Assembly: GCA_934232895.1 (NCBI GenBank)
Contig: CAKQGH010000005.1
Location: forward strand, 1-64,000
Reading direction: 5' to 3'
Source: an uncultured Alphaproteobacteria bacterium
GTDB lineage: Bacteria; Pseudomonadota; Alphaproteobacteria; Rs-D84
DNA: 64,000 nucleotides
The notes beneath the pieces are model-generated. The model did not search any database, had not been told where the DNA came from, and saw only the letters and a list, made by a program, of their open reading frames with translations. Of this stretch, positions 49,344 through 58,208 are shown one piece after another (position 1 is the stretch's first letter; each line of letters starts with the position of its first letter). Both the position numbers and the translations under genes were made by a program.

Positions 49344-50390
49344 CTATTTTGTTATTTCATTGGCGATTTTTTCAACCGCGGTATTTTCCACACGCGATTT
49401 TTCCGCCATTTTAACCAGGCGCGCCGGGTTATCAAATAAATCGGACAATGTGGCCGTCAACCACCGCGGCGTAAACTTGGACTGTTCAATGGAAAACCCA
49501 CCACCCAGCGACGCAAAACTGGTCGCGTTTGCCGCCTGGTCCGGGTTTATCCCCAGCGGCACCAGTATTGCCGCGCGACCAATTGTTTCCAATTCTATGA
49601 CCGTGCTGGCCCCACTGCGCCCGATTACCAAATCAGACGCGGCGATTGTTCCCGCCATATCGTGAATAAACGACAACACATTTGCGCGAATTTTGTTGTC
49701 GGCATAAAATTTTTGCAACCGCGCGACATTTTCAGGCCGCGTTTGATGCGTGACGAAAATCTTTTTATTTTTCATTGCCGCAATTGCTGCCGGCACAACA
49801 TCATCCAAAATTTGTGCGCCCTGGGAACCACCGGTGACCAAAATTTTACCGGCATTGGGAATTGGCGCACCCGCCAAATCCAAAAATTCGTGTCGCACCG
49901 GCAGACCCGTATACACCACGCGTGCCGCACAATTTTTTGGAACACCGTTTACGGTTGGGAAACTGGTCATCAATGTTTTTACCCACCGAAGTGCAAATTT
50001 ATTTGCACGACCAATCGCCGCATTTTGTTCATGCAAAAATGTTGGCACATGCCACAGGTGCGCCGCGAACACCGCTGGCACCGACGCATACCCGCCAAAC
50101 GCAACCAATTTATCGGGGCGCGAAAACATAAAACGCAACGACAACGCCGCCGCCGACACACCAATTTTGGATAATGCAATCACCTGGTGCAGGCGACTTT
50201 TGGCACCAACGCCCGACGCCCAAACATGTGCAATTTTTGCCCCATGGGGTGCACCATCGCGCACCATTTTATCAACGCGACCATCGGCCGATATTGTAAT
50301 TTTATGACCACGCGCGGCCAATTCGGTCGCCACACTCAACGCCGGAAAAACATGTCCACCCGTACCACCTGTTGCAATCCATATTTTCAT
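49344..50390 (-). CDS. murG: Lipid II synthase MurG (UDP-GlcNAc transferase)
   Basis: 348 residues: WIATGGTGGHVFPALSVATE at the start, HEQNAAIGRANKFALRW, LVTGGSQGAQILDDVVPAAI, and the donor site GRSGASTVIELETIGRAAIL. It adds GlcNAc to lipid I at the inner membrane. AAGGAAA precedes the ATG, 12 nt after ftsW. Confidence 0.97.
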   Translation of the reverse strand: MKIWIATGGTGGHVFPALSVATELAARGHKITISADGRVDKMVRDGAPHGAKIAHVWASGVGAKSRLHQVIALSKIGVSAAALSLRFMFSRPDKLVAFGGYASVPAVFAAHLWHVPTFLHEQNAAIGRANKFALRWVKTLMTSFPTVNGVPKNCAARVVYTGLPVRHEFLDLAGAPIPNAGKILVTGGSQGAQILDDVVPAAIAAMKNKKIFVTHQTRPENVARLQKFYADNKIRANVLSFIHDMAGTIAASDLVIGRSGASTVIELETIGRAAILVPLGINPDQAANATSFASLGGGFSIEQSKFTPRWLTATLSDLFDNPARLVKMAEKSRVENTAVEKIANEITK

Positions 50391-50402
50391 GTTATGTTTC
50401 CT

Positions 50403-51542
50403 TTATCTCCATTTATCCTCGCGTACCAATGCCAACACCATACCGAACAACAGACAAAACGCCACAAACGAACTGCCCCCGTATGATATGAATGGCAATG
50501 TCATACCCTTGGCCGGCATCAAACGCAAAGTCGTTGCCAGGTTTATGCACACCTGGGTTCCGAACAGTGCCGCCGCACCGCCCGCCGCATAAAATACGAA
50601 CGGGTCACGCGCATGCAATGCGTCGGTCGTTAAACGCTTTAACACATAAATCAACAATCCCAACACCGCACACGCCATAATTGCACCCAAATCTTCGGCG
50701 ATTGTTGCAAATATAAAATCGGTATGTGCGTCGGGCAAATATTCTTTGACAAATGCGTCGTCGCCACTGCCCAACAAACCACCGTGCTGTATAGATTGAA
50801 CCGATTGGCGAACCTGGTATGTATTTCCGGTACCGGTTAAAAACGCCAGCACACGACCGTGTACATGCGACATGGTAAAAAATGCAACCACACCGCCAAG
50901 GCCAACAATACCAACCGCCCCCCATACCAGCATCGCGGGCAACCCCGCCATAAACATCATTGCGCCCAATACCGCACAATACAACAACGATGTCCCAACA
51001 TCGGGGTGTTTGAATATAATCAGCAATGCAGGCACGAACACCGCCAGATATGTCCACCAACTGATTTTTTTGAATTGCCACGCCTGTTTATTGGTGAATA
51101 TGTCCGCCCCATACAGCGATTTCATTCGCGCCAAAAACCACGCGGTAATAATGATAAAACCGGGCTTCATAATATCAGACGGCATAATGTTAAACGGCCC
51201 AATTGACACAAACCGGGCCGAGCCCTTGATAACATGGGGCGCTGCAAATGTCACCAACAGCAACAACAACCCGACCATTACATTCAATGCCGATATACCC
51301 AAAACCCATTTTTTGTTCAACATACTGACCCCGAACAAAGTGGTCAATCCAATCAGGTAAAACGGTATCGCCTTTTTCAAGAAAAAGTACCACGGCATGT
51401 GAATACGGTCGGCGGCAACACTGCCCGCGGAAATTACATACATAACGCCAATTGCAACCAATACCAGCACCGTACCCAACAGACGCCGGTCTATTTCAAA
51501 ATGCCAATTGGTAAATTTGCTGTCTTCTGTTCTTGCGACCAT
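50403..51542 (-). CDS. ftsW: Septal peptidoglycan polymerase FtsW
   Basis: 379 residues from MVARTEDSKFTNWHFEIDRR. About ten membrane helices with SEDS motifs: KKAIPFYLIGL, KHPDVGTSLLYCAVLGA, IAEDLGAIMACAVLGLLIYV and LPFISYGGSSFVAFCLLFG. A TATAAT lies 6 nt before the ATG and no Shine-Dalgarno is seen; a terminator separates it from mraY. murD is absent between mraY and ftsW. Confidence 0.93.
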   Translation of the reverse strand: MVARTEDSKFTNWHFEIDRRLLGTVLVLVAIGVMYVISAGSVAADRIHMPWYFFLKKAIPFYLIGLTTLFGVSMLNKKWVLGISALNVMVGLLLLLVTFAAPHVIKGSARFVSIGPFNIMPSDIMKPGFIIITAWFLARMKSLYGADIFTNKQAWQFKKISWWTYLAVFVPALLIIFKHPDVGTSLLYCAVLGAMMFMAGLPAMLVWGAVGIVGLGGVVAFFTMSHVHGRVLAFLTGTGNTYQVRQSVQSIQHGGLLGSGDDAFVKEYLPDAHTDFIFATIAEDLGAIMACAVLGLLIYVLKRLTTDALHARDPFVFYAAGGAAALFGTQVCINLATTLRLMPAKGMTLPFISYGGSSFVAFCLLFGMVLALVREDKWR

Positions 51543-51543
51543 A

Positions 51544-51558
51544 GTGGTATTATACCAC
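51544..51558 (-). promoter_or_regulatory. Candidate ftsW promoter inside a perfect dyad
   Basis: GTGGTAT-T-ATACCAC, 7-bp arms, containing the minus-strand -10 box TATAAT (51549-51554) 6 nt before the ftsW ATG. A promoter is needed here because the mraY terminator lies between the genes. The -35 region is poor. Confidence 0.5.
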
Positions 51559-51596
51559 GATTTTTGTGAAAATATACTGGAACAAATATATTTTAT

Positions 51597-51621
51597 TAAA
51601 AAGCCCCGCACGCGGCGGGGC
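51597..51621 (-). terminator. Terminator between mraY and ftsW
   Basis: Minus strand GCCCCGC, five-base loop, GCGGGGC, followed by TTTTTAA. It directly follows mraY. Confidence 0.85.
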
Positions 51622-51629
51622 AACCATAT

Positions 51630-52718
51630 TTATGCGAATTTTAATAACACCAGTGCCAATCCCGAAAACAGTACCGACATTATGAAAAATCTGTCGACTA
51701 TTTTTGTTTCGACCCAACCCAATTCTTCGAAATGGTGGTGCAATGGCGCGCGCAGGAATATACGACGCCCGGTCCCGGTAATTTTACGCGTAATTTTGAA
51801 ATACATGGTTTGTGTAAACGACGACAGCAATATGATAACCATCATCCCCGCGGCAATGCCCATAATGATTTCTGATTTTAACAACATTGCAACCGTGCCC
51901 ATAAATCCGCCCAGTGCCAGCGACCCCACATCGCCCATAAATATTGCGGCCGGACGCGCGTTGTACCATAAAAAGCCCAGCACCGCGCCAAACGCCGCAC
52001 CCAATGGCGCATACAGCCCCGATGCCCCAGGCAAAAACATAACCGTATCCATAAACCCGATGCGCGTTGCACCATACAGTGCCACGACCAATACCACCAA
52101 CACCGGCAGATATAGTTTAGCAAGCATTCCATCCAAACCATCGGTGATATTAGTGGCATTTGCCGACCCACAAATTACAAAGTATGCAAATACATAATAC
52201 AACACCCCAAGTGGCAGAATAATTCCCGCCCCCAGTGCAACCGAATATTCCGGAATATATGGCGGCATTGTACGGTTTATCATATACGCCAATGCGATGA
52301 CGCATATTCCTTCGACCACCAGACGGGTCAACGGCGACAGGCCGTTTGCCGCCTTTTTCGATTGCGATGTGACCTTTTTATAATCGTCGATAAAGCCAAT
52401 CAAACCGAACATAACCAATGCGGCCAGCGCAATCCACGCCGACGCATTGCCGGTTGGCATAAACAATACCGATGGAATTAAAATTGCCAACACAACCAAA
52501 ATTCCACCCATGGTTGGCGTTCCCGCCTTTTGCCGGTGTGATTCGGGCACATTTTCACTGATGGGCTGGCCCTTTTTCTGCCACGCATGCATGGCCGCAA
52601 TAAACGGTCGCCCAAACAACAGCATTATCAAAAATGCCACACCAAACGCCGCGGCAAATTGGGTCCAACCACTGGCAAAAAAAGAATAGCCATGCGCCAG
52701 AAAAAAATTAGTCAGCAT
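51630..52718 (-). CDS. mraY: Phospho-MurNAc-pentapeptide transferase MraY
   Basis: 362 residues, ten membrane helices. Motifs: KKGQPISENVPESHRQKAGTPTMGG, the Asp-rich NATNITDGLDGM, GDVGSLALGG, and APLHHHFEELGW. It makes lipid I from UDP-MurNAc-pentapeptide and undecaprenyl phosphate. AGAAGGAGA precedes the ATG. Confidence 0.97.
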   Translation of the reverse strand: MLTNFFLAHGYSFFASGWTQFAAAFGVAFLIMLLFGRPFIAAMHAWQKKGQPISENVPESHRQKAGTPTMGGILVVLAILIPSVLFMPTGNASAWIALAALVMFGLIGFIDDYKKVTSQSKKAANGLSPLTRLVVEGICVIALAYMINRTMPPYIPEYSVALGAGIILPLGVLYYVFAYFVICGSANATNITDGLDGMLAKLYLPVLVVLVVALYGATRIGFMDTVMFLPGASGLYAPLGAAFGAVLGFLWYNARPAAIFMGDVGSLALGGFMGTVAMLLKSEIIMGIAAGMMVIILLSSFTQTMYFKITRKITGTGRRIFLRAPLHHHFEELGWVETKIVDRFFIMSVLFSGLALVLLKFA

Positions 52719-52774
52719 AAAAATCTCCTTCTTATGCCGACCATTTTATCACAAACTGGGTATAAAATAAAAAA

Positions 52775-53089
52775 CTATTTAGCGTTGCATTCCATTGAAA
52801 CGGCCGTATCATCATCGCCAATAAACAGTGTCCATGCCGCCCCCTTGTTCCACAGGGTGATAGGCGTATCGTTTAACACCCCAACAAAACGCGCGCCCGA
52901 TGCCGATATGGCATGCGTCAACACAACATCGTCGCCATTTATGTTGGCATTGATACCGTCACCAGCGTCAGATAATTTTATTTCAACATCATATTCGCCG
53001 CATTTTTGTGAAATAACATTTGTATCGGCCTGTTTATCACATGCCGCAACACAACCAACCGCAAATAATGCAAAAAATATTTTTTTCAT
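52775..53089 (-). CDS. MliC-like lysozyme-inhibitor lipoprotein
   Basis: 104 residues with lipobox CVAAC (Cys17). The mature part follows the MliC/PliC beta-barrel pattern: CGEYDVEIKLSD, ISASGARFVGVLNDTPITLW, NKGAAWTLFIGDDDTAVSME. Such proteins block host C-type lysozyme, which fits an animal-associated bacterium. Stand-alone gene. Confidence 0.72.
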   Translation of the reverse strand: MKKIFFALFAVGCVAACDKQADTNVISQKCGEYDVEIKLSDAGDGINANINGDDVVLTHAISASGARFVGVLNDTPITLWNKGAAWTLFIGDDDTAVSMECNAK

Positions 53090-53127
53090 CTGTCCCTCCC
53101 ATTCACATATTATATCAGAATTTGTTA

Positions 53128-55176
53128 TTAAAACACACCACCAACCACAGGTTTTTTATCCGTACGCGCCCGCACAGGTGCCGGGTTTGGCGATTGGCCG
53201 GGCTTGAAAGCCTCGGTAATAATGGTGCCATCGGGATCGGCGGCGGCGGATGCGCCACTGCGCCGATTGACACGCATAAATGTCAACCCATCGGGCACCG
53301 CAAATGGTTGGTTTTTCTGGCCCGCCAATGCCACCCGCATAAAATCGGCAAATACGCGTGCGGCCTGGTGACTGCCCGCGCCACGGCCCAGCGGCCGCGG
53401 TGTATCAAACCCCAAATACACGCCAGCAATCAGGTTTTTAGAAAAACCGACAAACCATACATCCTTGACATCATTTGTTGTGCCCGTTTTGCCGGCAATC
53501 GTGTGACCCGGGACGCGCGCCTGTTTACCCGTGCCGCGTTCAACGGTGCCCTGTAATATAGAAACCAATTGATATAAACTCTGTGGATCAGACAATGGTT
53601 CTGATTCGGCGACCTGTTCTGGTGGCAACATATCTGGCGACCATTCAACAATTTGTGGGGCGGCGCCATTTATGACACGCCCATATCTGTCCTCGACATA
53701 ATCGACCAATTTTGGTTTTATCACGCGCCCACCGTTTACAAATGCCGAATAGCCCAACACCAGGTTTTCCAATGTTGTTTCACCCGACCCCAACGCCAAC
53801 GACAAATTTACATTACGCAAATTTTCCGGATACACGCCGAAACGTTGTGCAACCTCGATAGCATTTTGTGTGCCAATTTTTTCAACCAAACGCACGGCCG
53901 GCACATTGCGCGATGTTTCCAACGCCAACCGCAATGGCACATCACCCAAGAATTTTTTATCATAGTTTTCGGGTTTCCATAAACTGTCATCTTCGCGCCA
54001 ACCAACAATTGGTGCATCCAAAATCATACTTTCGGGCGACATACCGCGTTCCAGTGCCGCCAGGTATACAAACGGTTTTATTGTGGAACCAATTTGACGC
54101 ATTGCCTGGGTCGCACGGTTAAACGAACTGTCCGCAAACGAACGGCCGCCGGCCATCGCAACAATGCGCCCCGTATGCGGATTCATGGCAATTATTGCGC
54201 CCTGTAATTTTGGTTCATGTTCACCACGATTCGTATTGTACCGGTCCAATTCCTTGTTCAATGCCGCCGATGCCGCGCGTTGTAATTCCGGGACAATGGT
54301 TGTTTTTATATACAGACCATCGTTGTATAATTTTTCGCGTCCCAATTCATTCACCAATTGACGACGCACATCTTCGGCAAAATATTGGAATTCCGGTTCC
54401 ATTTGCGCGGTAAAACCACTGTTTATATTCAACGGTTCTGCCGCCGCGTCCGCCGCCTGGTCACGCGTTATATATTTTTCTTCGACCATACGGCGCAAAA
54501 CATAGTTGCGGCGTTCAACCGCACGGTCGCGATTATTTGGTGCCTTGGGCAAAGATGCCAAAAACGCGCATTCGGCCAACGATAATTCCGACACCGGTTT
54601 GTTAAAATACATCAATGCCGCCGAACCCACGCCATACGCACGCGCGCCCAAGAATATTTGATTCAAATACAATGTCATTATATGTTGTTTTGAAAATGTG
54701 CGTTCCAGACGCAGCGCCAATATAGCCTCTTTAATCTTGCGCGAAATTGTGCGTTCTGATGTCAGAAAGAAATTTTTTGCAACCTGTTGCGTGATGGTCG
54801 ATGCACCGGAAAAACTGGCATGGAACCCCAGTGCGCCCAATGTATTGTTTGCCAATGCACGAATTATACCCTGGATATCAATGCCGGGGTGTGTCCAGAA
54901 ATTTTGATCCTCGGCCGCGACAAAGGCATTCACCAACATCGGCGGCATATCGGCGAAATCGATAAAAACACGACGTTCTTCGGCATATTCAATCAACAAC
55001 GCCCCATCCGATGCATACAGGCGCGTCGCCACCGGTGGCGCGTATGTGGCCAATTTTTTATAGTCCGGCAAATCATTGCCATAAATCAAAACCGCCGCGG
55101 CCAACGCAGCAACCCCGGCCGTTAAACACCAGAAAAATATATTCAATAAAATGCGAAAAATTTTTTTGAATTTCAT
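53128..55176 (-). CDS. mrcA: Penicillin-binding protein 1A (bifunctional)
   Basis: 682 residues from ATG 55176 (a TTG three codons upstream is possible). One membrane helix, then GT51 glycosyltransferase (FVAAEDQNFWTHPGIDIQGI, GASTITQQVAKNFFL, LNQIFLGARAYGVGSAAL) and transpeptidase with GSTIKPF (SxxK), SRN (SxN) and KTGTTND (KTG). It polymerises and cross-links peptidoglycan. Confidence 0.95.
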   Translation of the reverse strand: MKFKKIFRILLNIFFWCLTAGVAALAAAVLIYGNDLPDYKKLATYAPPVATRLYASDGALLIEYAEERRVFIDFADMPPMLVNAFVAAEDQNFWTHPGIDIQGIIRALANNTLGALGFHASFSGASTITQQVAKNFFLTSERTISRKIKEAILALRLERTFSKQHIMTLYLNQIFLGARAYGVGSAALMYFNKPVSELSLAECAFLASLPKAPNNRDRAVERRNYVLRRMVEEKYITRDQAADAAAEPLNINSGFTAQMEPEFQYFAEDVRRQLVNELGREKLYNDGLYIKTTIVPELQRAASAALNKELDRYNTNRGEHEPKLQGAIIAMNPHTGRIVAMAGGRSFADSSFNRATQAMRQIGSTIKPFVYLAALERGMSPESMILDAPIVGWREDDSLWKPENYDKKFLGDVPLRLALETSRNVPAVRLVEKIGTQNAIEVAQRFGVYPENLRNVNLSLALGSGETTLENLVLGYSAFVNGGRVIKPKLVDYVEDRYGRVINGAAPQIVEWSPDMLPPEQVAESEPLSDPQSLYQLVSILQGTVERGTGKQARVPGHTIAGKTGTTNDVKDVWFVGFSKNLIAGVYLGFDTPRPLGRGAGSHQAARVFADFMRVALAGQKNQPFAVPDGLTFMRVNRRSGASAAADPDGTIITEAFKPGQSPNPAPVRARTDKKPVVGGVF

Positions 55177-55230
55177 ATCGTGCAAAGTTTAAGATATTTA
55201 TTTTCACTTTGCAAGTACGCATAGTCACAA

Positions 55231-55255
55231 AAAAATGGGGCGGCGCCCCATTTTT
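55231..55255 (-). terminator. Terminator after the inositol-phosphatase-like gene
   Basis: AAAAATGGGGC, loop GGC, GCCCCATTTTT; begins at the stop at 55254, T-run on the minus strand. Confidence 0.85.
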
Positions 55256-55958
55256 ACAATTCGACTTTACCATTTGTGGCAATTAAATCCGCACCCATGG
55301 CGATTTGACCGCCGGCCTCGCGCACTAATAAATCACCCGCGGCAATTTCGGCGAAATCCAATGGTTCGGATACAAACCCATCAAATTTACCCGACGCGAC
55401 CCACGCCAAATCCAATGCCGGGCATCCCGTACGACGCACCGCCGCACCAATATTGCGCGCATCGTTTGTGTTCAACGCAACCGTCGCATCCGACAAATCG
55501 ACAATATTTGATACCTTGACCCGGGCGGAATGGAATGCCGAAAACGCGTACGCACCGCGACCATCCTCGGCATAATACAGGCGTTCATCAATTGGGGAAT
55601 AAACCAATGCGATTTTTGTTTCGTCATTCGTGCGCAACGCCAACGATATTGCAAAATGTGGATTTGCACGTACAAAATTCGCCGCACCAGACAACGACAG
55701 CACAAATTCGTCGCGCCCATCACCACTGCGCGAAACATTTGGCGTCAACAATCCGGCCGACGGACGCACCAACAACAGGTCCGACAGAATGCTTTCTTCG
55801 ATACGGGCGGATGCCTTTTGAACAAAATCGCGCGCCCCATGCAGGGATTGTTGCAGGTTTTCAACCTCGCCAAAATCGTGGCGCAGGCCCGACGCCGTGC
55901 GTTGCAGGGCCATAAACATTTTGTTTAATTCGGTTGAACCTTTGATCAGCAATTCCAT
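55254..55958 (-). CDS. Inositol-monophosphatase-fold protein with degenerate active site
   Basis: 234 residues. The C-terminal part fits SuhB/IMPase (CPALDLAWVASGKFDGFVSE, LDFAEIAAGDLLVREAGGQI). The catalytic segment normally 'DPLDGTxNF' reads VLSLSGAANFVRANPHFAIS, so both metal-binding Asp are gone. Probably a non-catalytic, structural or RNA-related SuhB-like protein. Follows rpmE in the same direction. Confidence 0.75.
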   Translation of the reverse strand: MELLIKGSTELNKMFMALQRTASGLRHDFGEVENLQQSLHGARDFVQKASARIEESILSDLLLVRPSAGLLTPNVSRSGDGRDEFVLSLSGAANFVRANPHFAISLALRTNDETKIALVYSPIDERLYYAEDGRGAYAFSAFHSARVKVSNIVDLSDATVALNTNDARNIGAAVRRTGCPALDLAWVASGKFDGFVSEPLDFAEIAAGDLLVREAGGQIAMGADLIATNGKVEL

Positions 55959-55979
55959 TTTGGCGCCCCACCAGGTTTA

Positions 55980-56192
55980 TTAAAAATTGAATCCAGCAAA
56001 TTTGCCCTTGAACTTTTCGACGCGTTGGCCCTTTTCACCGGCGTTGTTGCGTTGGCCAGTCCATGCACTGTGGTTCAAATTATCGGTCGACAAAATCAAG
56101 TCTTTTTTAACAGATGAATACATTTTCACAGTTTTGCCATCTGTGCGTGTGACATTGATTTCATGATATTCTGGATGAATTCCTTTTTTCAT
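55980..56192 (-). CDS. rpmE: 50S ribosomal protein L31
   Basis: 70 residues: MKKGIHPEYHEINVTRTDGK, STDNLNHSAWTGQRNNAGEK, VEKFKGKFAGF. No CxxC pair, so the zinc-independent form. AGGGTAATACG precedes the ATG. Confidence 0.94.
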   Translation of the reverse strand: MKKGIHPEYHEINVTRTDGKTVKMYSSVKKDLILSTDNLNHSAWTGQRNNAGEKGQRVEKFKGKFAGFNF

Positions 56193-56260
56193 CGTATTAC
56201 CCTTTATTTAATTTTTTAGCCTGTGGATTATACAAGGATTTTTGCCGATTGCAAGAATTA

Positions 56261-56779
56261 TTAGTATCGACCGATGCACCCCAGGTATGAATTTCCAGTT
56301 GATTCCAGTATATTTATGAACTGGCTTTGGTTTTTACCAGAAAACAGCGCCAATATCGTTCCGGCATCTGTGGCCAGCATATCGGCAACCGTCGCAATTC
56401 CCGAATTCATTTTCTTGAAAAAACCACTGGTCGGGTGAATTTCGGCGGCCAACAATTGATTTTGGCCATTTTTATGGCCACCCGCCACCGCATCACGCGA
56501 TTGAATGACCATCAATTGACATTCCGGGGAAATAATCAGTTTATCCGTCACAATTGCATCCGACCCCAGCAATTCGCCCCACCAACCCGTCGATTCACAA
56601 AAAACCGGGTAATATATTGTGGCATTCGGGTTATTGCGCATAATTTCCGCCACATCCAAATCATCGGTCATAACATCCGGCATAATACCCGTTGCCGTAT
56701 TTATCACCCGTCGCGCCAAGCGGTAATCATTATCGCCGGTCGTTCTGCGTGGCCAATAAAGAATCGGAAACTGCTTCAT
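56261..56779 (-). CDS. Hypothetical protein, 172 residues
   Basis: Starts MKQFPILYWPRRTTGDNDYR. Blocks VAEIMRNNPNATIYYPVFCE and SDAIVTDKLIISPECQLMVI suggest alternating strands and helices; cytoplasmic. TATAAT (56788-56793) lies 8 nt before the ATG with no Shine-Dalgarno, so the mRNA may be leaderless. No family recognised. Next to the virB6 block but in its own unit. Confidence 0.65.
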   Translation of the reverse strand: MKQFPILYWPRRTTGDNDYRLARRVINTATGIMPDVMTDDLDVAEIMRNNPNATIYYPVFCESTGWWGELLGSDAIVTDKLIISPECQLMVIQSRDAVAGGHKNGQNQLLAAEIHPTSGFFKKMNSGIATVADMLATDAGTILALFSGKNQSQFINILESTGNSYLGCIGRY

Positions 56780-56847
56780 CAGTGTGAATTATATCAGATT
56801 CGGAATGCACAAAAAAGGGGGCCGCGTTAAATAAAGCACTTGATTTT

Positions 56848-58137
56848 TTATTTTTTTATCGCGGCGTACCATTTTTTCAGGTTTCCCCATACAACATCGA
56901 TGTTCTTTTTCGTGGTTTCATAGAACGATGTTGGTATGGTTACATTTGCAAACAAAGTCTTGACCAGTGCGGGTATCATCGTCATAAACATGGCGATAAA
57001 TATGCCCATCAATATGATTGTAATCAGACTGTCGTTGCGCATCATCAGCCCGTCCATCAAAATATGCGAATCGTTTTGTGCCAATGCCGCCGCCAACCGA
57101 TTCGCACCGTTCCAACGCCCAAATATGGCATTCAAAAACATAACTGCGAATGTGATAAACACGCCAACCATTGCAATTCCCGCGGTACCACGCACAACAT
57201 CGTCAATAATAGCCTTGATATTTTTTCCACCATTTGGGAATATCGGCCACCCGGCGAACAACCACGACAGCAACATAAACGGAATCATTATCAAATCCAT
57301 GGACAATTTGATAAATATTTCCAAAAAATACAGCGGTATTGGCAACAGCGCCGCAAAAAACAACACCAGCACCAACAGCCCCGCGAAAAATATTGGCACA
57401 TTCGGGAACACTGGGACATCCCACATAATTTTGTGCATATATTGTTCGTTAAACGCCATATTTAACATGGTCCATCCAACGGTCATACCCAATCCGGTCA
57501 TTTGGTGAACATTGCCAACCTCGCACGCCAAGTTATGGCGCAGGCGCGGCGAATATGCCCCAGCAGCGGCGGCGGTCGCATCAACCGATACCGGATCCGC
57601 AATTGCGGTTGCAACCACACAATTTGAAAACGCATCATTACCCGCAACCACACGATTCAGCGACAGTCCAATATTAAAAACAGGCTCAATAACAATCGAC
57701 GACAGCATTCGCGGCAATGGCACCGCCAACAATGCGCACACCACGCCCAATTTTATAATTTGCGTACCGAACATACCAGCCAATGACCATGGGGTATCAA
57801 CCTTGGCATTCATAAAACCGTTTAATAATTTCCAAGCGAACCAAACCGCAGTCAATCCCGCTGCGAATGGAATTATTACCGTGCCAATTGCATGATATAT
57901 GCCGGGCAAAATATTTGACATAGTTTGCATAATGTCTGCAAACATCTGGCACGACCAACACGATGAAAAGAAATTCATTGCATCCGCCATATTCGTTGGT
58001 GCCGCCGTGCGATATATTGAAAAACCCGCAATCACTCCCAGACCCGCAATACCGCCAACAACCAATGGCGCAACGGCCCCAGCCGAAAAAGGCAGGAATG
58101 ATAAAAAAATCATCCAAAAATTTTTTAGCTTGTTCAT
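56848..58137 (-). CDS. virB6: VirB6/TrbL-like T4SS membrane protein with CxxC motif
   Basis: 429 residues from ATG 58137 (the open frame upstream crosses the promoter dyad). Signal peptide-like start, then a short exported segment with SCWSCQMFADIMQ, at least seven membrane helices (IIPFAAGLTAVWFAWKLLNG, PIFFAGLLVLVLFFAALLPI, AMVGVFITFAVMFLNAIFG) and a basic C-terminus. VirB6 forms the inner-membrane pore. The -10 box TATACT ends 7 nt before the ATG. Divergent from four further paralogues. Confidence 0.78.
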   Translation of the reverse strand: MNKLKNFWMIFLSFLPFSAGAVAPLVVGGIAGLGVIAGFSIYRTAAPTNMADAMNFFSSCWSCQMFADIMQTMSNILPGIYHAIGTVIIPFAAGLTAVWFAWKLLNGFMNAKVDTPWSLAGMFGTQIIKLGVVCALLAVPLPRMLSSIVIEPVFNIGLSLNRVVAGNDAFSNCVVATAIADPVSVDATAAAAGAYSPRLRHNLACEVGNVHQMTGLGMTVGWTMLNMAFNEQYMHKIMWDVPVFPNVPIFFAGLLVLVLFFAALLPIPLYFLEIFIKLSMDLIMIPFMLLSWLFAGWPIFPNGGKNIKAIIDDVVRGTAGIAMVGVFITFAVMFLNAIFGRWNGANRLAAALAQNDSHILMDGLMMRNDSLITIILMGIFIAMFMTMIPALVKTLFANVTIPTSFYETTKKNIDVVWGNLKKWYAAIKK

Positions 58138-58144
58138 CGCTTTA

Positions 58145-58178
58145 AGTATATCACATTTTGTCCCAAATGTGATATAAT
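58145..58178. promoter_or_regulatory. Divergent virB6 promoters with a perfect 12-bp inverted repeat
   Basis: TATATCACATTT, spacer TGTCCC, AAATGTGATATA (58147-58176) lies between the divergent virB6-like genes. Each arm runs into a -10 box: TATAAT on plus (58173-58178) and TATACT on minus (58145-58150). The -35 positions (ATCACA, 17-bp spacing) are weak, as at regulated promoters. Confidence 0.65.
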
Positions 58179-58208
58179 TGAACAGATAAATTAAATCGCA
58201 GTCAGAGA

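Noticed and set aside
58147..58176. CRP/FNR-type operator
   Set aside because: Half-sites are TCACA...TGTGA, the opposite polarity of the TGTGA-N6-TCACA consensus, and spacing does not fit.
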